DNA of 64,000 bases from assembly GCA_038561985.1 (NCBI GenBank), contig CP073276.1, positions 3,410,001 to 3,474,000 of the forward strand. Direction: 5' to 3'. This DNA comes from Petrimonas sulfuriphila (GTDB lineage Bacteria; Bacteroidota; Bacteroidia; Bacteroidales; Dysgonomonadaceae). The position numbers were made by a program, and so were the translations under genes. Position 1 is the stretch's first letter; each line of letters opens with the position of its first letter. Below are positions 47,631 through 55,285 of this stretch, one piece after another. The notes below the pieces were generated by a model, which had not been told where the DNA came from, searched no databases, and saw only the letters and a program-made list of their open reading frames with translations.

Positions 47631-48026
47631 CTATTCTGCAATTTGCGCCACAAAGCTTTCGGCATCGTGATACGCACCACTCATTACCTCCTCCACTACA
47701 CCACCGATCTGCGAAGCAAACAAGGCCGAGTTCATGCGTGAAACATAGGTCTTCCCATCGGCTTTTTCGTGTACCGAAATGCGACAGGGCATCATGTTTC
47801 CGTAAATTCTCAACTCGTCGGCCGAAAGCATGCGGTAAGCATATTTCGGATTGCAAAGTTCTATGACTTTCACTGGAAGCACTTCGTAGCCGTTCTTTCT
47901 CATCGTCTCTTGCAGATCGTGGGTGTGCGTAACACGCCATCCTGCTTCAGCGATGATATTGTCGAGTCTTTCAACCGTCTCGTCGAAGGCATACCTGCTT
48001 TTACTTTCGAAAAACATTTTGTCCAT
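47631..48026 (-). CDS. DUF302 domain protein
   Basis: 131 residues from ATG 48026; a frame reaching 48095 would run into the thioredoxin gene. The whole protein is one DUF302 domain: FDETVERLDNIIAEAGWRV, HDLQETMRKNGYEVLPVKVIELCNPKYAYRML, MPCRISVHEKADGKTYVSR. DUF302 proteins are small, often periplasmic or cytosolic, and occur in sulfur and metal stress clusters; their biochemical role is not known. It is the last of four genes behind ArsR, 10 bases after the thioredoxin stop. Confidence 0.9.
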   Translation of the reverse strand: MDKMFFESKSRYAFDETVERLDNIIAEAGWRVTHTHDLQETMRKNGYEVLPVKVIELCNPKYAYRMLSADELRIYGNMMPCRISVHEKADGKTYVSRMNSALFASQIGGVVEEVMSGAYHDAESFVAQIAE

Positions 48027-48036
48027 GATCCTGAGC

Positions 48037-48537
48037 TTAATTTTTGAGTAAAACCTCGTCGATAGCCTGCTTAAAAGCATCTTTCGGTAATGCACCCTGC
48101 GCCATTTGCGGAGCTTCGTTCATCGGAACGAAAAGCAACGTCGGGATGCTGCGGATTCCAAAATCGGCAGCCAGTTCCTGTTCTGCTTCGGTATCTACTT
48201 TGTAGATGTAAATCTGTCCTTCGTATTCTGCAGCCAGTTGTTCCAGTATAGGGGCTACCATTTTACACGGACCACACCAATCGGCATAAAAATCAATAAT
48301 AGCGGGTTTGTCACCCAGGTATTCCCATGCTTGGGGATTTTTCTCGTAGTTTGCCACTTTCGTTAGAAAATCAGCTTTCGTTAAATGAATTGTTTTAGCC
48401 ATATTTGTTTTGTTTAAATTAGTTTCCTGCAGGGTTATCGCCGCCTGCGGCGATGATGTTGACTTGCCGTTGTTGTTGCTGCACGCAACAAAGATAAACG
48501 ATGCCACAAGTGCGGCGATAATAAGTTTAATTTTCAT
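48037..48537 (-). CDS. Thioredoxin with lipoprotein signal
   Basis: 166 residues. It starts MKIKLIIAALVASFIFVAC, a lipobox signal with Cys19, then a low-complexity linker to about 45, then a full thioredoxin fold with WCGPCK (Cys88, Cys91), DFYADWCGP, the cis-proline in GIRSIPTLLFV, and a normal C-terminal helix. An internal MAKTIHLTKADF at residue 46 could start a cytoplasmic form, but the continuous signal argues for export. The partner donating electrons is not in the operon; ArsG or DsbD encoded 8-13 kb away could do so. Confidence 0.93.
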   Translation of the reverse strand: MKIKLIIAALVASFIFVACSNNNGKSTSSPQAAITLQETNLNKTNMAKTIHLTKADFLTKVANYEKNPQAWEYLGDKPAIIDFYADWCGPCKMVAPILEQLAAEYEGQIYIYKVDTEAEQELAADFGIRSIPTLLFVPMNEAPQMAQGALPKDAFKQAIDEVLLKN

Positions 48538-48560
48538 GTTGTTTTTTGTAGATAATTTTT

Positions 48561-48785
48561 TTATTTACCGTTCTTTATCTCTTTTCTTTTACCTTCTTCT
48601 TTCTTAAAAATATCAAAAATCAGCAGTCCCAAAACGGCACCGTAAATTGTCATCCTCCACGGATTTGAAGTGATGGGACAACTGCCCGTGCCGCAACCGA
48701 CGAAGTAGTAATACAAGTAGCCTCCGATAGCGCCTACAATGACTCCCGCAACTTTCAATCCGTGTCTTGTAAAAAAATCCTTCAT
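48561..48785 (-). CDS. DUF6132-like small membrane protein
   Basis: 74 residues from ATG 48785. Two hydrophobic helices (GVIVGAIGGYLYYYFVGCG and TIYGAVLGLLIFDIF) are joined by a loop with GCGTGSCPI, a pair of cysteines that could bind a metal or be redox active. The C-terminus is highly basic (KKEEGKRKEIKNGK). I recall this pattern as DUF6132; no function is known. It lies 12 bases after arsR and 23 before the thioredoxin gene on the minus strand. Confidence 0.8.
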   Translation of the reverse strand: MKDFFTRHGLKVAGVIVGAIGGYLYYYFVGCGTGSCPITSNPWRMTIYGAVLGLLIFDIFKKEEGKRKEIKNGK

Positions 48786-48797
48786 GTTCAATTCTTG

Positions 48798-49112
48798 TCA
48801 ATTACAATCTATGATGCAGCTCAACAATTGGATTACCCGACTGTTTCTGATGGAATAAAAACAATTTTTTCCGCTTCTGCGGCAGTTTAATATACCTTTT
48901 GCGCGCATGTCGGTCAGGTGATACGAAAGCAGGGATTGTTCACAATCAATTGCCTCCAGCAACTCAGATACCGATTTTTCCTTTTCGTTGGACAACAAGG
49001 TAATCACACTTAACCTGATTTCATTTGCCAGGGCTTTCAGTATGTACGCAGCCTCCTCGAATTGCGCTTTATCCACCTTTTGTTCCTTTATCTCCAGCAT
49101 GCTAAATTCCAT
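48798..49112 (-). CDS. ArsR/SmtB-family repressor with five cysteines
   Basis: 104 residues. Winged helix: ILKALANEIRLSVITLLSNE, then the recognition region SVSELLEAIDCEQSLLSYHLTDMRAKGIL. Cysteines at 57, 77, 84, 99 and 103 are candidates for metal(loid) or thiol sensing. A perfect inverted repeat (49131-49154) lies between its promoter and its ATG, consistent with autorepression. This operon is distinct from the arsenic operon whose ArsR is at 54899; the two proteins share little beyond the fold. Confidence 0.92.
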   Translation of the reverse strand: MEFSMLEIKEQKVDKAQFEEAAYILKALANEIRLSVITLLSNEKEKSVSELLEAIDCEQSLLSYHLTDMRAKGILNCRRSGKNCFYSIRNSRVIQLLSCIIDCN

Positions 49113-49130
49113 CGTTTTTCCATCAAATCA

Positions 49131-49154
49131 ATATATGAACATATATTCATATAT
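49131..49154. promoter_or_regulatory. Operator of the ArsR/DUF6132/thioredoxin/DUF302 operon
   Basis: ATATATGAA and TTCATATAT form a perfect 9-bp inverted repeat around a 6-base spacer. It starts about one base downstream of the expected transcription start, ideal for repression. Confidence 0.65.
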
Positions 49155-49161
49155 TTTTGTT

Positions 49162-49192
49162 CAAAAGTACACCATTTTTTTTGATTGACCAA
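49162..49192 (-). promoter_or_regulatory. Promoter of the ArsR/thioredoxin operon
   Basis: On the minus strand TTG at 49192-49190, 20-base spacer, TACTTTTG at 49169-49162. The operator follows immediately. Confidence 0.75.
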
Positions 49193-49249
49193 TTAAAAAC
49201 TAAAAATTTTTACTTCTTTTTTGCAGTTTACTCCCAACGAAATTGAACG

Positions 49250-49942
49250 TTACTTTACTTTGAAGAAATAGGAAAGCTTCGCCTCAATGATGCGGTGAGC
49301 GGAACGGTTAAAAAAGAAATTCTCTTGTGTCTTCCTGTTTTCAAAAACATCGCCCAACCCGAAATAATATCGGCCTTCGAGCTCCACATTACCTGCTCCG
49401 GTTTTCAGTTCCATTCCAACACCCCCGACAAGACCATAATCAAAACTCCGGGGTTCCAAAACATATTGCATGCCTATTTGTTCATCGGGATTTTCTTCTC
49501 TTCTGGCGGCCACATCGGCAGACAAAGCCTCGTTCATGTTTTCAGAGCTTCCCAACAAAAAACCAAGTTGTGGTCCCGCATTGATAATAAACCGGACACT
49601 TCTTCCAAAATAAACGTGCGTCATGAAAGGAACTTCCAGGTAGTGCAACGTTTTATCGTATGCAAATCCGTTTTCGGGGGGAAAATCCTCTGTCCATCCT
49701 CGTTGGGCATAATTCAATTCGAGCAATAACCCCAGGTTTTTTTCCGAAATGTATTTTGCCGAAATACCGCCGTGAATACCAAGATGGGATTTCTGTAAAA
49801 CAGCTGGAACAAAATCAACAGTCGTCATAAGTGCTCCTCCCCCTACCCCGACATAAAGTTCTTTCCCAAAATCATTTTTTTGTGCAAAAACCTGCACGGA
49901 GAAAAGTAAAAACAATAGGATCCCAGGCAACAAACGTTTCAT
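49250..49942 (-). CDS. Outer membrane beta-barrel (porin-family) protein
   Basis: 230 residues with signal peptide MKRLLPGILLFLLFSVQVFAQ. Mature part: LYVGVGGGALMTTV, LGIHGGISAKYISEK, GLLLELNYAQRGW, FMTHVYFGRSVRFIINAGPQLGFLLG, and a closing strand ending in YFFKVK. This alternating pattern predicts an eight-stranded barrel of the PorT/OmpX-like type. The function is unknown. It directly follows the LysM gene (start one base after its stop). Confidence 0.88.
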   Translation of the reverse strand: MKRLLPGILLFLLFSVQVFAQKNDFGKELYVGVGGGALMTTVDFVPAVLQKSHLGIHGGISAKYISEKNLGLLLELNYAQRGWTEDFPPENGFAYDKTLHYLEVPFMTHVYFGRSVRFIINAGPQLGFLLGSSENMNEALSADVAARREENPDEQIGMQYVLEPRSFDYGLVGGVGMELKTGAGNVELEGRYYFGLGDVFENRKTQENFFFNRSAHRIIEAKLSYFFKVK

Positions 49943-51913
49943 TTATCGGCTTTTATTGATTTTATTTACAGCATTTCCTGCATCGTAATGGATAAGATAC
50001 AATCCGGTATTGATGAATCCGCCCCAGTTATTGACCCGGTCAAATTTGAAAGCAAACTGAAGTGAATTCGACGGTATCCGGTTTATTCGTTGTTCAAAGT
50101 TGGTTCCGAAACGGTAAACGGCATTCAGGAAAAACATTCCGGTATCGTATCCGAACAAACCGTATTTGGGATAGGTATTGATCAGGTCACGGCCGTACCA
50201 CTGTTTAAAGTTTTCCACGAATTGCCGCGTCTCCACATCCTGTTCATCTACATAGAACGATGTGTAGAAATAGGTTCCGTACTCGTGTAACGATTTCTTG
50301 ACTTCTGTGTTGTAAGTCTGCCATTCCGGATATCCGAACAATCGCGTGATAATTCCCTGTCGGGCTTGACGCACTTTCTCAAGGGCATCAAAAATTTCGC
50401 GAAGTGACCCGGAATCTCCGGTAGTAGGAACGACTACATTTTCTCCGTTGGTCTGAAGCAACGGTAGCATGTCCGTTGAGAGGTTTGAGGTAAGTGAAAG
50501 TTCCTGGTAGCGGACGTTTTTCCGTTTCAAATCGGCTTTCAGGGTAGAAATAAAATCAGCCTTATCGGATCGTCCGGGAGCATTCACGATAACTACGTTT
50601 GCATTCCTGAATGTTTCCATAAACACTCCGGATGCCTTGGAATAAAAGTAGGACTGGGGCGAGTTTACCTGAAAGATGTGGTTGTTGTTCTGAACCTCAC
50701 TGTTTTTGGAAGAAAACGGAATGATGTACTTGATGTTGTGTTTTTTAGAAAAATCGGAAATGATCCTAATCTGGTCATCCGTCATGCCCCCGATCAACAG
50801 ATGCAGTGATTCCATCTCCAGGGTCCCCAGCAAACTTTCGAGTTTTGCCCTGCTACCGATCTCAAAAATATACACCTCGATGTTGGCTCCTTCTTTTTTC
50901 ATTTTTTCCACAGCCAACAGAAATCCTTCGTAATATTCCTGCAACCGCAAATGTTGCCCTCCGGATTTATCCAGAAAAGGAAGGAGAAGACCCACCCTGA
51001 TCACGTCTGTCCTTTGCGCTTCATTGCTCAGGCTGAGTAGGCGGTTCGCCTCAATTTCTCTCGTGCGGACATTTTCATCCAACCGGGTAACTTTTACGGG
51101 GACGATCAACTCCATGTTTGTTTTTAATCCTGCAACAAGTATGGGATTTGCTTTTTCAATTAATTCAACCGGAACGTCGTAAGCCTGTGAAATAGAATAG
51201 AGTGTTTCTCCCCTTTTTACTTTATGAGTTATGTTTTGCGTCTGTTGTTCGTACGGAATAAAATCGGCCTGCATCTGAAAAAAAGGAATCCGGATGGTTT
51301 TTCCAATTTGGAAAGTTTCTACGGACAAGCCGGTATTGGCGGCGACCAGGTCCTCGGGTTTTAACGAATAGGTTCTGGATACCGAATAGAGCGTCTCTTT
51401 CGGAAGAATAGTATGATAGCGGTAGTTCTCGTGGGTCGAGGAAAGCGATCTCTGCTGCGGCACAACAATAACCTGCCCTTCGGTAATATTTTCTGTCAGG
51501 CCTGAATTATAACGAATAATTTCGTCAACACTCGTGTTATACATCTGTGCAATACCGTACAGGGTTTCTCCCCTGGCTATGGTATGGCGGAAAGTGTGGT
51601 TTTGGTCAAGAGGGAGTTGCTGACGGGTTTGAGTTAGCGGAGCGTCCTCCCGAACCGGTATCAGCAGTTCCTGGCCGTTTTTCAACCCTGATCCGGCTGT
51701 CGGATTATGCTTCAGGATTTCGTTTACCGTGACGTTGAAAGTCCGCGAAATGGCCATCAATCCTTCGCCCGATTTAACTTTGTACTTATAAAAGGATTGC
51801 CCGTTTGTAGTGATTTTTTCATATGCCGGTGTTTGGGCAGCACTAACCGCTGTGAATAGAACAGCCAGGAGGAAGAACAACAATATTTTTCTCGTTCCGA
51901 GTGAAGTATGCAT
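49943..51913 (-). CDS. Exported protein with four LysM domains fused to a periplasmic-binding-like domain
   Basis: 656 residues from ATG 51913; a longer frame would start 14 residues earlier. Signal peptide about 1-30. Four LysM repeats of about 45-50 residues occupy 40-285 (YKVKSGEGLMAISRTFNV, HTIARGETLYGIAQMYNT, HTILPKETLYSVSRTYSL, HKVKRGETLYSISQAYDV), which bind peptidoglycan. Residues about 300-650 have the fold of amino-acid-binding proteins (VIRVGLLLPFLDKSGGQH, LLIGGMTDDQI, ANVVIVNAPGRSDKAD, YGLFGYDTGMFF), close to the LppC/LpoA type. LpoA activates a penicillin-binding protein; a similar role is inferred only. It precedes the porin gene with no gap. Confidence 0.9.
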   Translation of the reverse strand: MHTSLGTRKILLFFLLAVLFTAVSAAQTPAYEKITTNGQSFYKYKVKSGEGLMAISRTFNVTVNEILKHNPTAGSGLKNGQELLIPVREDAPLTQTRQQLPLDQNHTFRHTIARGETLYGIAQMYNTSVDEIIRYNSGLTENITEGQVIVVPQQRSLSSTHENYRYHTILPKETLYSVSRTYSLKPEDLVAANTGLSVETFQIGKTIRIPFFQMQADFIPYEQQTQNITHKVKRGETLYSISQAYDVPVELIEKANPILVAGLKTNMELIVPVKVTRLDENVRTREIEANRLLSLSNEAQRTDVIRVGLLLPFLDKSGGQHLRLQEYYEGFLLAVEKMKKEGANIEVYIFEIGSRAKLESLLGTLEMESLHLLIGGMTDDQIRIISDFSKKHNIKYIIPFSSKNSEVQNNNHIFQVNSPQSYFYSKASGVFMETFRNANVVIVNAPGRSDKADFISTLKADLKRKNVRYQELSLTSNLSTDMLPLLQTNGENVVVPTTGDSGSLREIFDALEKVRQARQGIITRLFGYPEWQTYNTEVKKSLHEYGTYFYTSFYVDEQDVETRQFVENFKQWYGRDLINTYPKYGLFGYDTGMFFLNAVYRFGTNFEQRINRIPSNSLQFAFKFDRVNNWGGFINTGLYLIHYDAGNAVNKINKSR

Positions 51914-52017
51914 TCCGTTTATTTTAAATATTCCAATAAAAACTAGAAAGGGCAAAAATACAAATAATAATTATTTATGAGACTTCGCTTGTGTTAATTA
52001 AAGTGATAACAACTTTG

Positions 52018-52305
52018 TCAGCGATTCTGTTCTTGAGGATTGGCTTTTCCTTCGTCACGGTATTGCCGGTAGAGTTTACTGAATTTTTCCCATTTCCGGT
52101 GCGACTCATACTTCCTGATGATTTCCTGTGATTTCCTGTACAGTTTTTCTGCCTCTTCCAATTTTAATTGATTGGTTTTTTCTATGGATTTATTGGTAAG
52201 GGAAGCCGCTTTCTTTGCATCGGAATCCACACCGCCACAAGAAACCGCAAGCATAAGGACTACAGGCAGAATAAGCATTGAAAAAAAATGTTGTATTCTA
52301 TTCAT
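52018..52305 (-). CDS. Small lipoprotein, helical
   Basis: 95 residues, lipobox LAVSC (Cys23) after MNRIQHFFSMLIL. The mature part is almost all charged helix (IEKTNQLKLEEAEKLYRKSQE, RKWEKFSKLYRQYRDEGK), a probable coiled coil. No known family. It lies 22 bases after dnaB and about 100 before the LysM gene on the minus strand. Confidence 0.72.
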   Translation of the reverse strand: MNRIQHFFSMLILPVVLMLAVSCGGVDSDAKKAASLTNKSIEKTNQLKLEEAEKLYRKSQEIIRKYESHRKWEKFSKLYRQYRDEGKANPQEQNR

Positions 52306-52327
52306 TGATTTTTATTCTAGAGTTCTT

Positions 52328-53875
52328 TTAAAAGGGAAGTTCTTCTTTTCCGTTTTCAGTCATGAAATCGGTTGAAGTCATCTCGGGAACAGCCTCTGCT
52401 CCCTTGATCGTTTGCCTTGAATTCATTCTTGAAGTACGCTCTATGTAATTGGCTTTATTCCGGCTGGTGTTGTGATCATCCAGGTTCTCGAACCGGGCAT
52501 ACTCGTTATCAAAACGCATGGTCGCAATACCTGTCGGCCCATTCCGGTGTTTTGCCACAATTATTTCTGCCATGCCGATAAGCGAGTTACCGCTTTCGTC
52601 TTCCGTGATCCGGTAGTATTCGGGCCGGTGAATAAAACAAACCAGGTCAGCGTCCTGTTCAATAGCCCCCGATTCGCGCAAGTCGGCAAGTTGTGGACGT
52701 TTTCCCTCGTTACCCTGACGACTTTCCACACCCCGATTCAATTGCGACAACGCAATGATGGGAATATTCAGTTCCTTAGCCAATCCTTTCAGCGACCGGG
52801 ATATCATGCTCACCTCCTGTTCACGGCTGCCAAAACTCATCCCGCTGGCATTCATCAATTGCAAATAGTCAATGACCAGTATCTTCACATTATGCTCACG
52901 CACCAGCCTACGGGCCTTTGTCCTCAGTTCAAACACCGACAAACTGGGGGTATCGTCAATAAATATCGGTGCATCGTAAAGTTCCTTGATCTTTATATCC
53001 AGCCGGTCCCACTCGTCTTGCGTCAACCGACCGCTCTTGATGCTTTCGCCCTTTATCTGGCAAACGTTCACAATCAGGCGGTTTACCAGTTGTACATTGG
53101 ACATTTCAAGCGAGAAAAAACCCACAGGATGTTCAAAATTGATGGCAATATTCTTTGCCATGGAAAGCACGAAAGCCGTTTTCCCCATGGCGGGGCGGGC
53201 GGCAATAATGATAAGGTCGGAATTTTGCCATCCCATGGTCAGCTTGTCCAGCTGGTTAAATCCGGTGGGGATACCGCTCATCCCGTCTTTTCGGTTTGCA
53301 GCGAGCTGAATAATCTTCATCGCTTCCTTGATAACGGGATTGATCTGAATAACATCTTTTTTAACGTTCCGCTGCGAAATCTCGAAAAGACGTCCTTCCG
53401 TTTCCTGCATCAAATCATCCACATCAATGGTTTCATCAAAAGCCTGCTGCGTGACCTCAGAAGAAAATGAAATCAATTCCCGGGCGAGGTACTTTTGGGC
53501 AATAATCCGAGAATGGTATTCGATGTGCGCTGCAGATGCCACCTTTTCAGACAACTCGGCAATATAGACTGCTCCCCCGGCCGATTGAAGTTCACCCCGC
53601 CGTTTTAATTCTTCCACCACAGTGAGGACATCCACCGGTTTTTGCTGAACTGCCAGGCCTTGGATGGCACCGAATATTATGTTGTGAACAGGATTGTAAA
53701 AACTTTCGGGTTTTAATATATCACTCACCACCGAATAAGCGTCTTTTTCAAGCATCAATGCTCCCAAAACAGCTTCTTCCAGTTCCGGTGCTTGTGGCGG
53801 CAATTTTCCGATTTCGGGTACAATGACAGTCTTTTCAATGATTTTTGTGTTTCTTTGTCGCTTCTGTTTTTCCAT
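52328..53875 (-). CDS. dnaB: Replicative DNA helicase DnaB
   Basis: Hexameric 5'-3' helicase of the replication fork. 515 residues from ATG 53875; a TTG eight codons upstream is less likely because the promoter would be too close. N-terminal domain PQAPELEEAVLGALMLEKDA. RecA-like core: IPTGFNQLDKLTMGW, Walker A AARPAMGKTAF near 215, FFSLEMSN, Walker B ILVIDYLQLMN, SQLNRGVESR, and LRESGAIEQDADLVCFIHR. No intein. It has a consensus promoter and heads a minus-strand series. Confidence 0.98.
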   Translation of the reverse strand: MEKQKRQRNTKIIEKTVIVPEIGKLPPQAPELEEAVLGALMLEKDAYSVVSDILKPESFYNPVHNIIFGAIQGLAVQQKPVDVLTVVEELKRRGELQSAGGAVYIAELSEKVASAAHIEYHSRIIAQKYLARELISFSSEVTQQAFDETIDVDDLMQETEGRLFEISQRNVKKDVIQINPVIKEAMKIIQLAANRKDGMSGIPTGFNQLDKLTMGWQNSDLIIIAARPAMGKTAFVLSMAKNIAINFEHPVGFFSLEMSNVQLVNRLIVNVCQIKGESIKSGRLTQDEWDRLDIKIKELYDAPIFIDDTPSLSVFELRTKARRLVREHNVKILVIDYLQLMNASGMSFGSREQEVSMISRSLKGLAKELNIPIIALSQLNRGVESRQGNEGKRPQLADLRESGAIEQDADLVCFIHRPEYYRITEDESGNSLIGMAEIIVAKHRNGPTGIATMRFDNEYARFENLDDHNTSRNKANYIERTSRMNSRQTIKGAEAVPEMTSTDFMTENGKEELPF

Positions 53876-53907
53876 TTTGTTATAAAAGATCTTTTCCAAA
53901 AAGACTT

Positions 53908-53939
53908 CAAAGTTATCCCGTAAATTTTAAACATCCCAA
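53908..53939 (-). promoter_or_regulatory. Consensus promoter of dnaB
   Basis: On the minus strand TTG at 53939-53937, 21-base spacer, TAACTTTG at 53915-53908; the ATG is 33 bases on. Confidence 0.7.
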
Positions 53940-54006
53940 TTTTTGACGTTTTTATTATAATGAGTTTATCAACAAAGTGTGTTGAAAACTTTTTTATCAC
54001 CTCATA

Positions 54007-54025
54007 GTATAGATTAAATCTATAC
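54007..54025. promoter_or_regulatory. Perfect palindrome upstream of the nitroreductase, candidate operator
   Basis: GTATAGATT and AATCTATAC, 9+9 around one A. It covers the -33 region of the nitroreductase promoter, whose -7 box is at 54043, and no regulator gene lies beside it. Confidence 0.6.
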
Positions 54026-54042
54026 GAAAAACATTTTTATAC

Positions 54043-54050
54043 TATTTTTG
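54043..54050 (+). promoter_or_regulatory. -7 element of the nitroreductase promoter
   Basis: TATTTTTG matches TAnnTTTG, 36 bases before ATG 54087. The -33 position is replaced by the palindrome. Confidence 0.55.
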
Positions 54051-54086
54051 TTATATAATAAAACTCATAAATATAAACATAAAAAT

Positions 54087-54695
54087 ATGAAAAATAAAAG
54101 CCTGCAAGAGTCTATCAGAGATAGAAGAACTTATTATCAATTGGGCAACGAGTCACCGGTTTCAGATGAAGAAATACAGAAAATCATCGAATACGTAGCC
54201 TATTGGGCCCCATCACCTTTCAATTCGCAATCGGCAAGAATGGTATTGCTTCTGGGCGAAAACCACAAAAAATTATGGGAACTCACCAAAGCTGAGTTAA
54301 AAAAGATAAGCCATTCGGAGGAGGCGTGGAAAAAAACCGAAGAAAAAGTGAACAGCTCTTTTCTCGCCGGATACGGTACGGTACTTTTTTTTGAAGACAT
54401 GTCGGTGGTGAAAGGCTTGCAAGATAGTATGCCCTCATACAGCGAAAAATTTGCACAATGGAGCGAACATTCTACCGCTATAAGCCAAATATTGGTTTGG
54501 ATGGCGTTGGAAAACGAAGGATTTGGCGCATCGCTGCAACATTATAACCCGCTTATCGACGAAGGCATCCAAAAGGAATGGGGCATTAGCCAAGACTGGA
54601 AACTTGTCGCGCAAATGCCTTTCGGAACTCCCTTGTCCGGACCGGGAGAAAAAACGCACGAACCGCTGGAAAAGCGGATATTGGTTTTTAAATGA
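54087..54695 (+). CDS. Nitroreductase-family flavoprotein
   Basis: FMN oxidoreductase, 202 residues from ATG 54087. SIRDRRTYYQL near 8-18 is the flavin-phosphate segment, and YWAPSPFNSQSARMVLL near 42 is the family's second FMN site. Then SHSTAISQ-like SEHSTAISQILVWMALENEGFGASLQHYNPL, and MPFGTPLSGPGEK near the end. It resembles the HBN/fatty-acid-repression type, which lacks a clear physiological substrate. It has its own palindrome-bearing promoter and a strong terminator, so it is a single-gene unit between dnaB and the arsenic operon. Confidence 0.92.
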   Translation: MKNKSLQESIRDRRTYYQLGNESPVSDEEIQKIIEYVAYWAPSPFNSQSARMVLLLGENHKKLWELTKAELKKISHSEEAWKKTEEKVNSSFLAGYGTVLFFEDMSVVKGLQDSMPSYSEKFAQWSEHSTAISQILVWMALENEGFGASLQHYNPLIDEGIQKEWGISQDWKLVAQMPFGTPLSGPGEKTHEPLEKRILVFK

Positions 54696-54720
54696 TTTTT
54701 CGTTGCCGGAAAACTTATAC

Positions 54721-54757
54721 GAGGGTGTATCACAATGTGATTTCACCCTCATTTTTT
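54721..54757 (+). terminator. Rho-independent terminator of the nitroreductase gene
   Basis: GAGGGTG pairs with CACCCTC, with an inner ATCAC/GTGAT stem, followed by a T6 run. Confidence 0.88.
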
Positions 54758-54851
54758 ATTAGGAAACCTATTTGAGAACAAATATCCAAATATTCACCTC
54801 TCAGGAGGTTGATGTTTATTTTATAAAAACCTCTTTTTTTCAAAAAAAAAA

Positions 54852-54882
54852 TTTGCAGATCCACATATTGTTCGTACTTTTG
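54852..54882 (+). promoter_or_regulatory. Promoter of the arsenic operon
   Basis: TTTG at 54852-54855, 19-base spacer, TACTTTTG at 54875-54882, 16 bases before the arsR ATG. Confidence 0.78.
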
Positions 54883-54890
54883 CGAACAAT
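54867..54890. promoter_or_regulatory. ArsR operator 1, embedding the -7 box
   Basis: ATTGTTCG and CGAACAAT form a perfect 8-bp inverted repeat whose 8-base spacer is exactly the -7 element TACTTTTG. Repressor bound here would block polymerase directly. Confidence 0.78.
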
Positions 54891-54898
54891 AAACTGTT

Positions 54899-55219
54899 AT
54901 GGCAAAGAAAAAAGACAATATAAAAGCTACGGATAAGCAAATTGCCTTGTTCGCTAAAGCGCTGGGACATCCTACCCGGGTGGCGATCATCCAGTTTTTG
55001 CTGTCGCAGGAGTCGTGTTATTTCGGCGATATCCACGATGTGTTTCCCAATGCCAAGGCTACCGTGTCGCAACACCTGAAAGAGTTGAAAAATGCCGGAC
55101 TTATCCAAGGCGAAATTGAAGCGCCCAAAGTAAGGTACTGCATCAACAAAGAGAACTGGAAAATTGCCCGCAACCTGTTTGGAAACTTTTTCGCATCGGA
55201 AATCAAAAATAATTGCTAA
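54899..55219 (+). CDS. arsR: Arsenic-responsive ArsR-family repressor
   Basis: 106 residues. Winged helix: LFAKALGHPTRVAIIQFLLSQ, HDVFPNAKATVSQHLKELKNAGLI, VRYCINKENW. Cysteines at 40 (QESCYF), 81 and 106 (C-terminal NNC) could bind As(III). The CVC pair of E. coli ArsR is absent, as in other Bacteroidales copies with dispersed cysteines. It opens the arsenic operon and has an operator at its promoter and a second matching site before the next gene. Confidence 0.93.
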   Translation: MAKKKDNIKATDKQIALFAKALGHPTRVAIIQFLLSQESCYFGDIHDVFPNAKATVSQHLKELKNAGLIQGEIEAPKVRYCINKENWKIARNLFGNFFASEIKNNC

Positions 55220-55237
55220 AAATTTTTTACAAACAAT

Positions 55238-55255
55238 GTTCGTTGTTTGACGAAC
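55238..55255. promoter_or_regulatory. ArsR operator 2, between arsR and the redox genes
   Basis: GTTCG-N8-CGAAC, the same half-sites and the same spacing as operator 1. The spacer TTGTTTGA is not a full -7 box. Confidence 0.6.
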
Positions 55256-55285
55256 TATAAACAATAAAATCAATTAAATAGACAA

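Noticed and set aside
52472-53470. A 332-codon open frame on the plus strand opposite dnaB
   Set aside because: Antisense shadow of dnaB with no motif or promoter; similar shadows occur opposite clpB.
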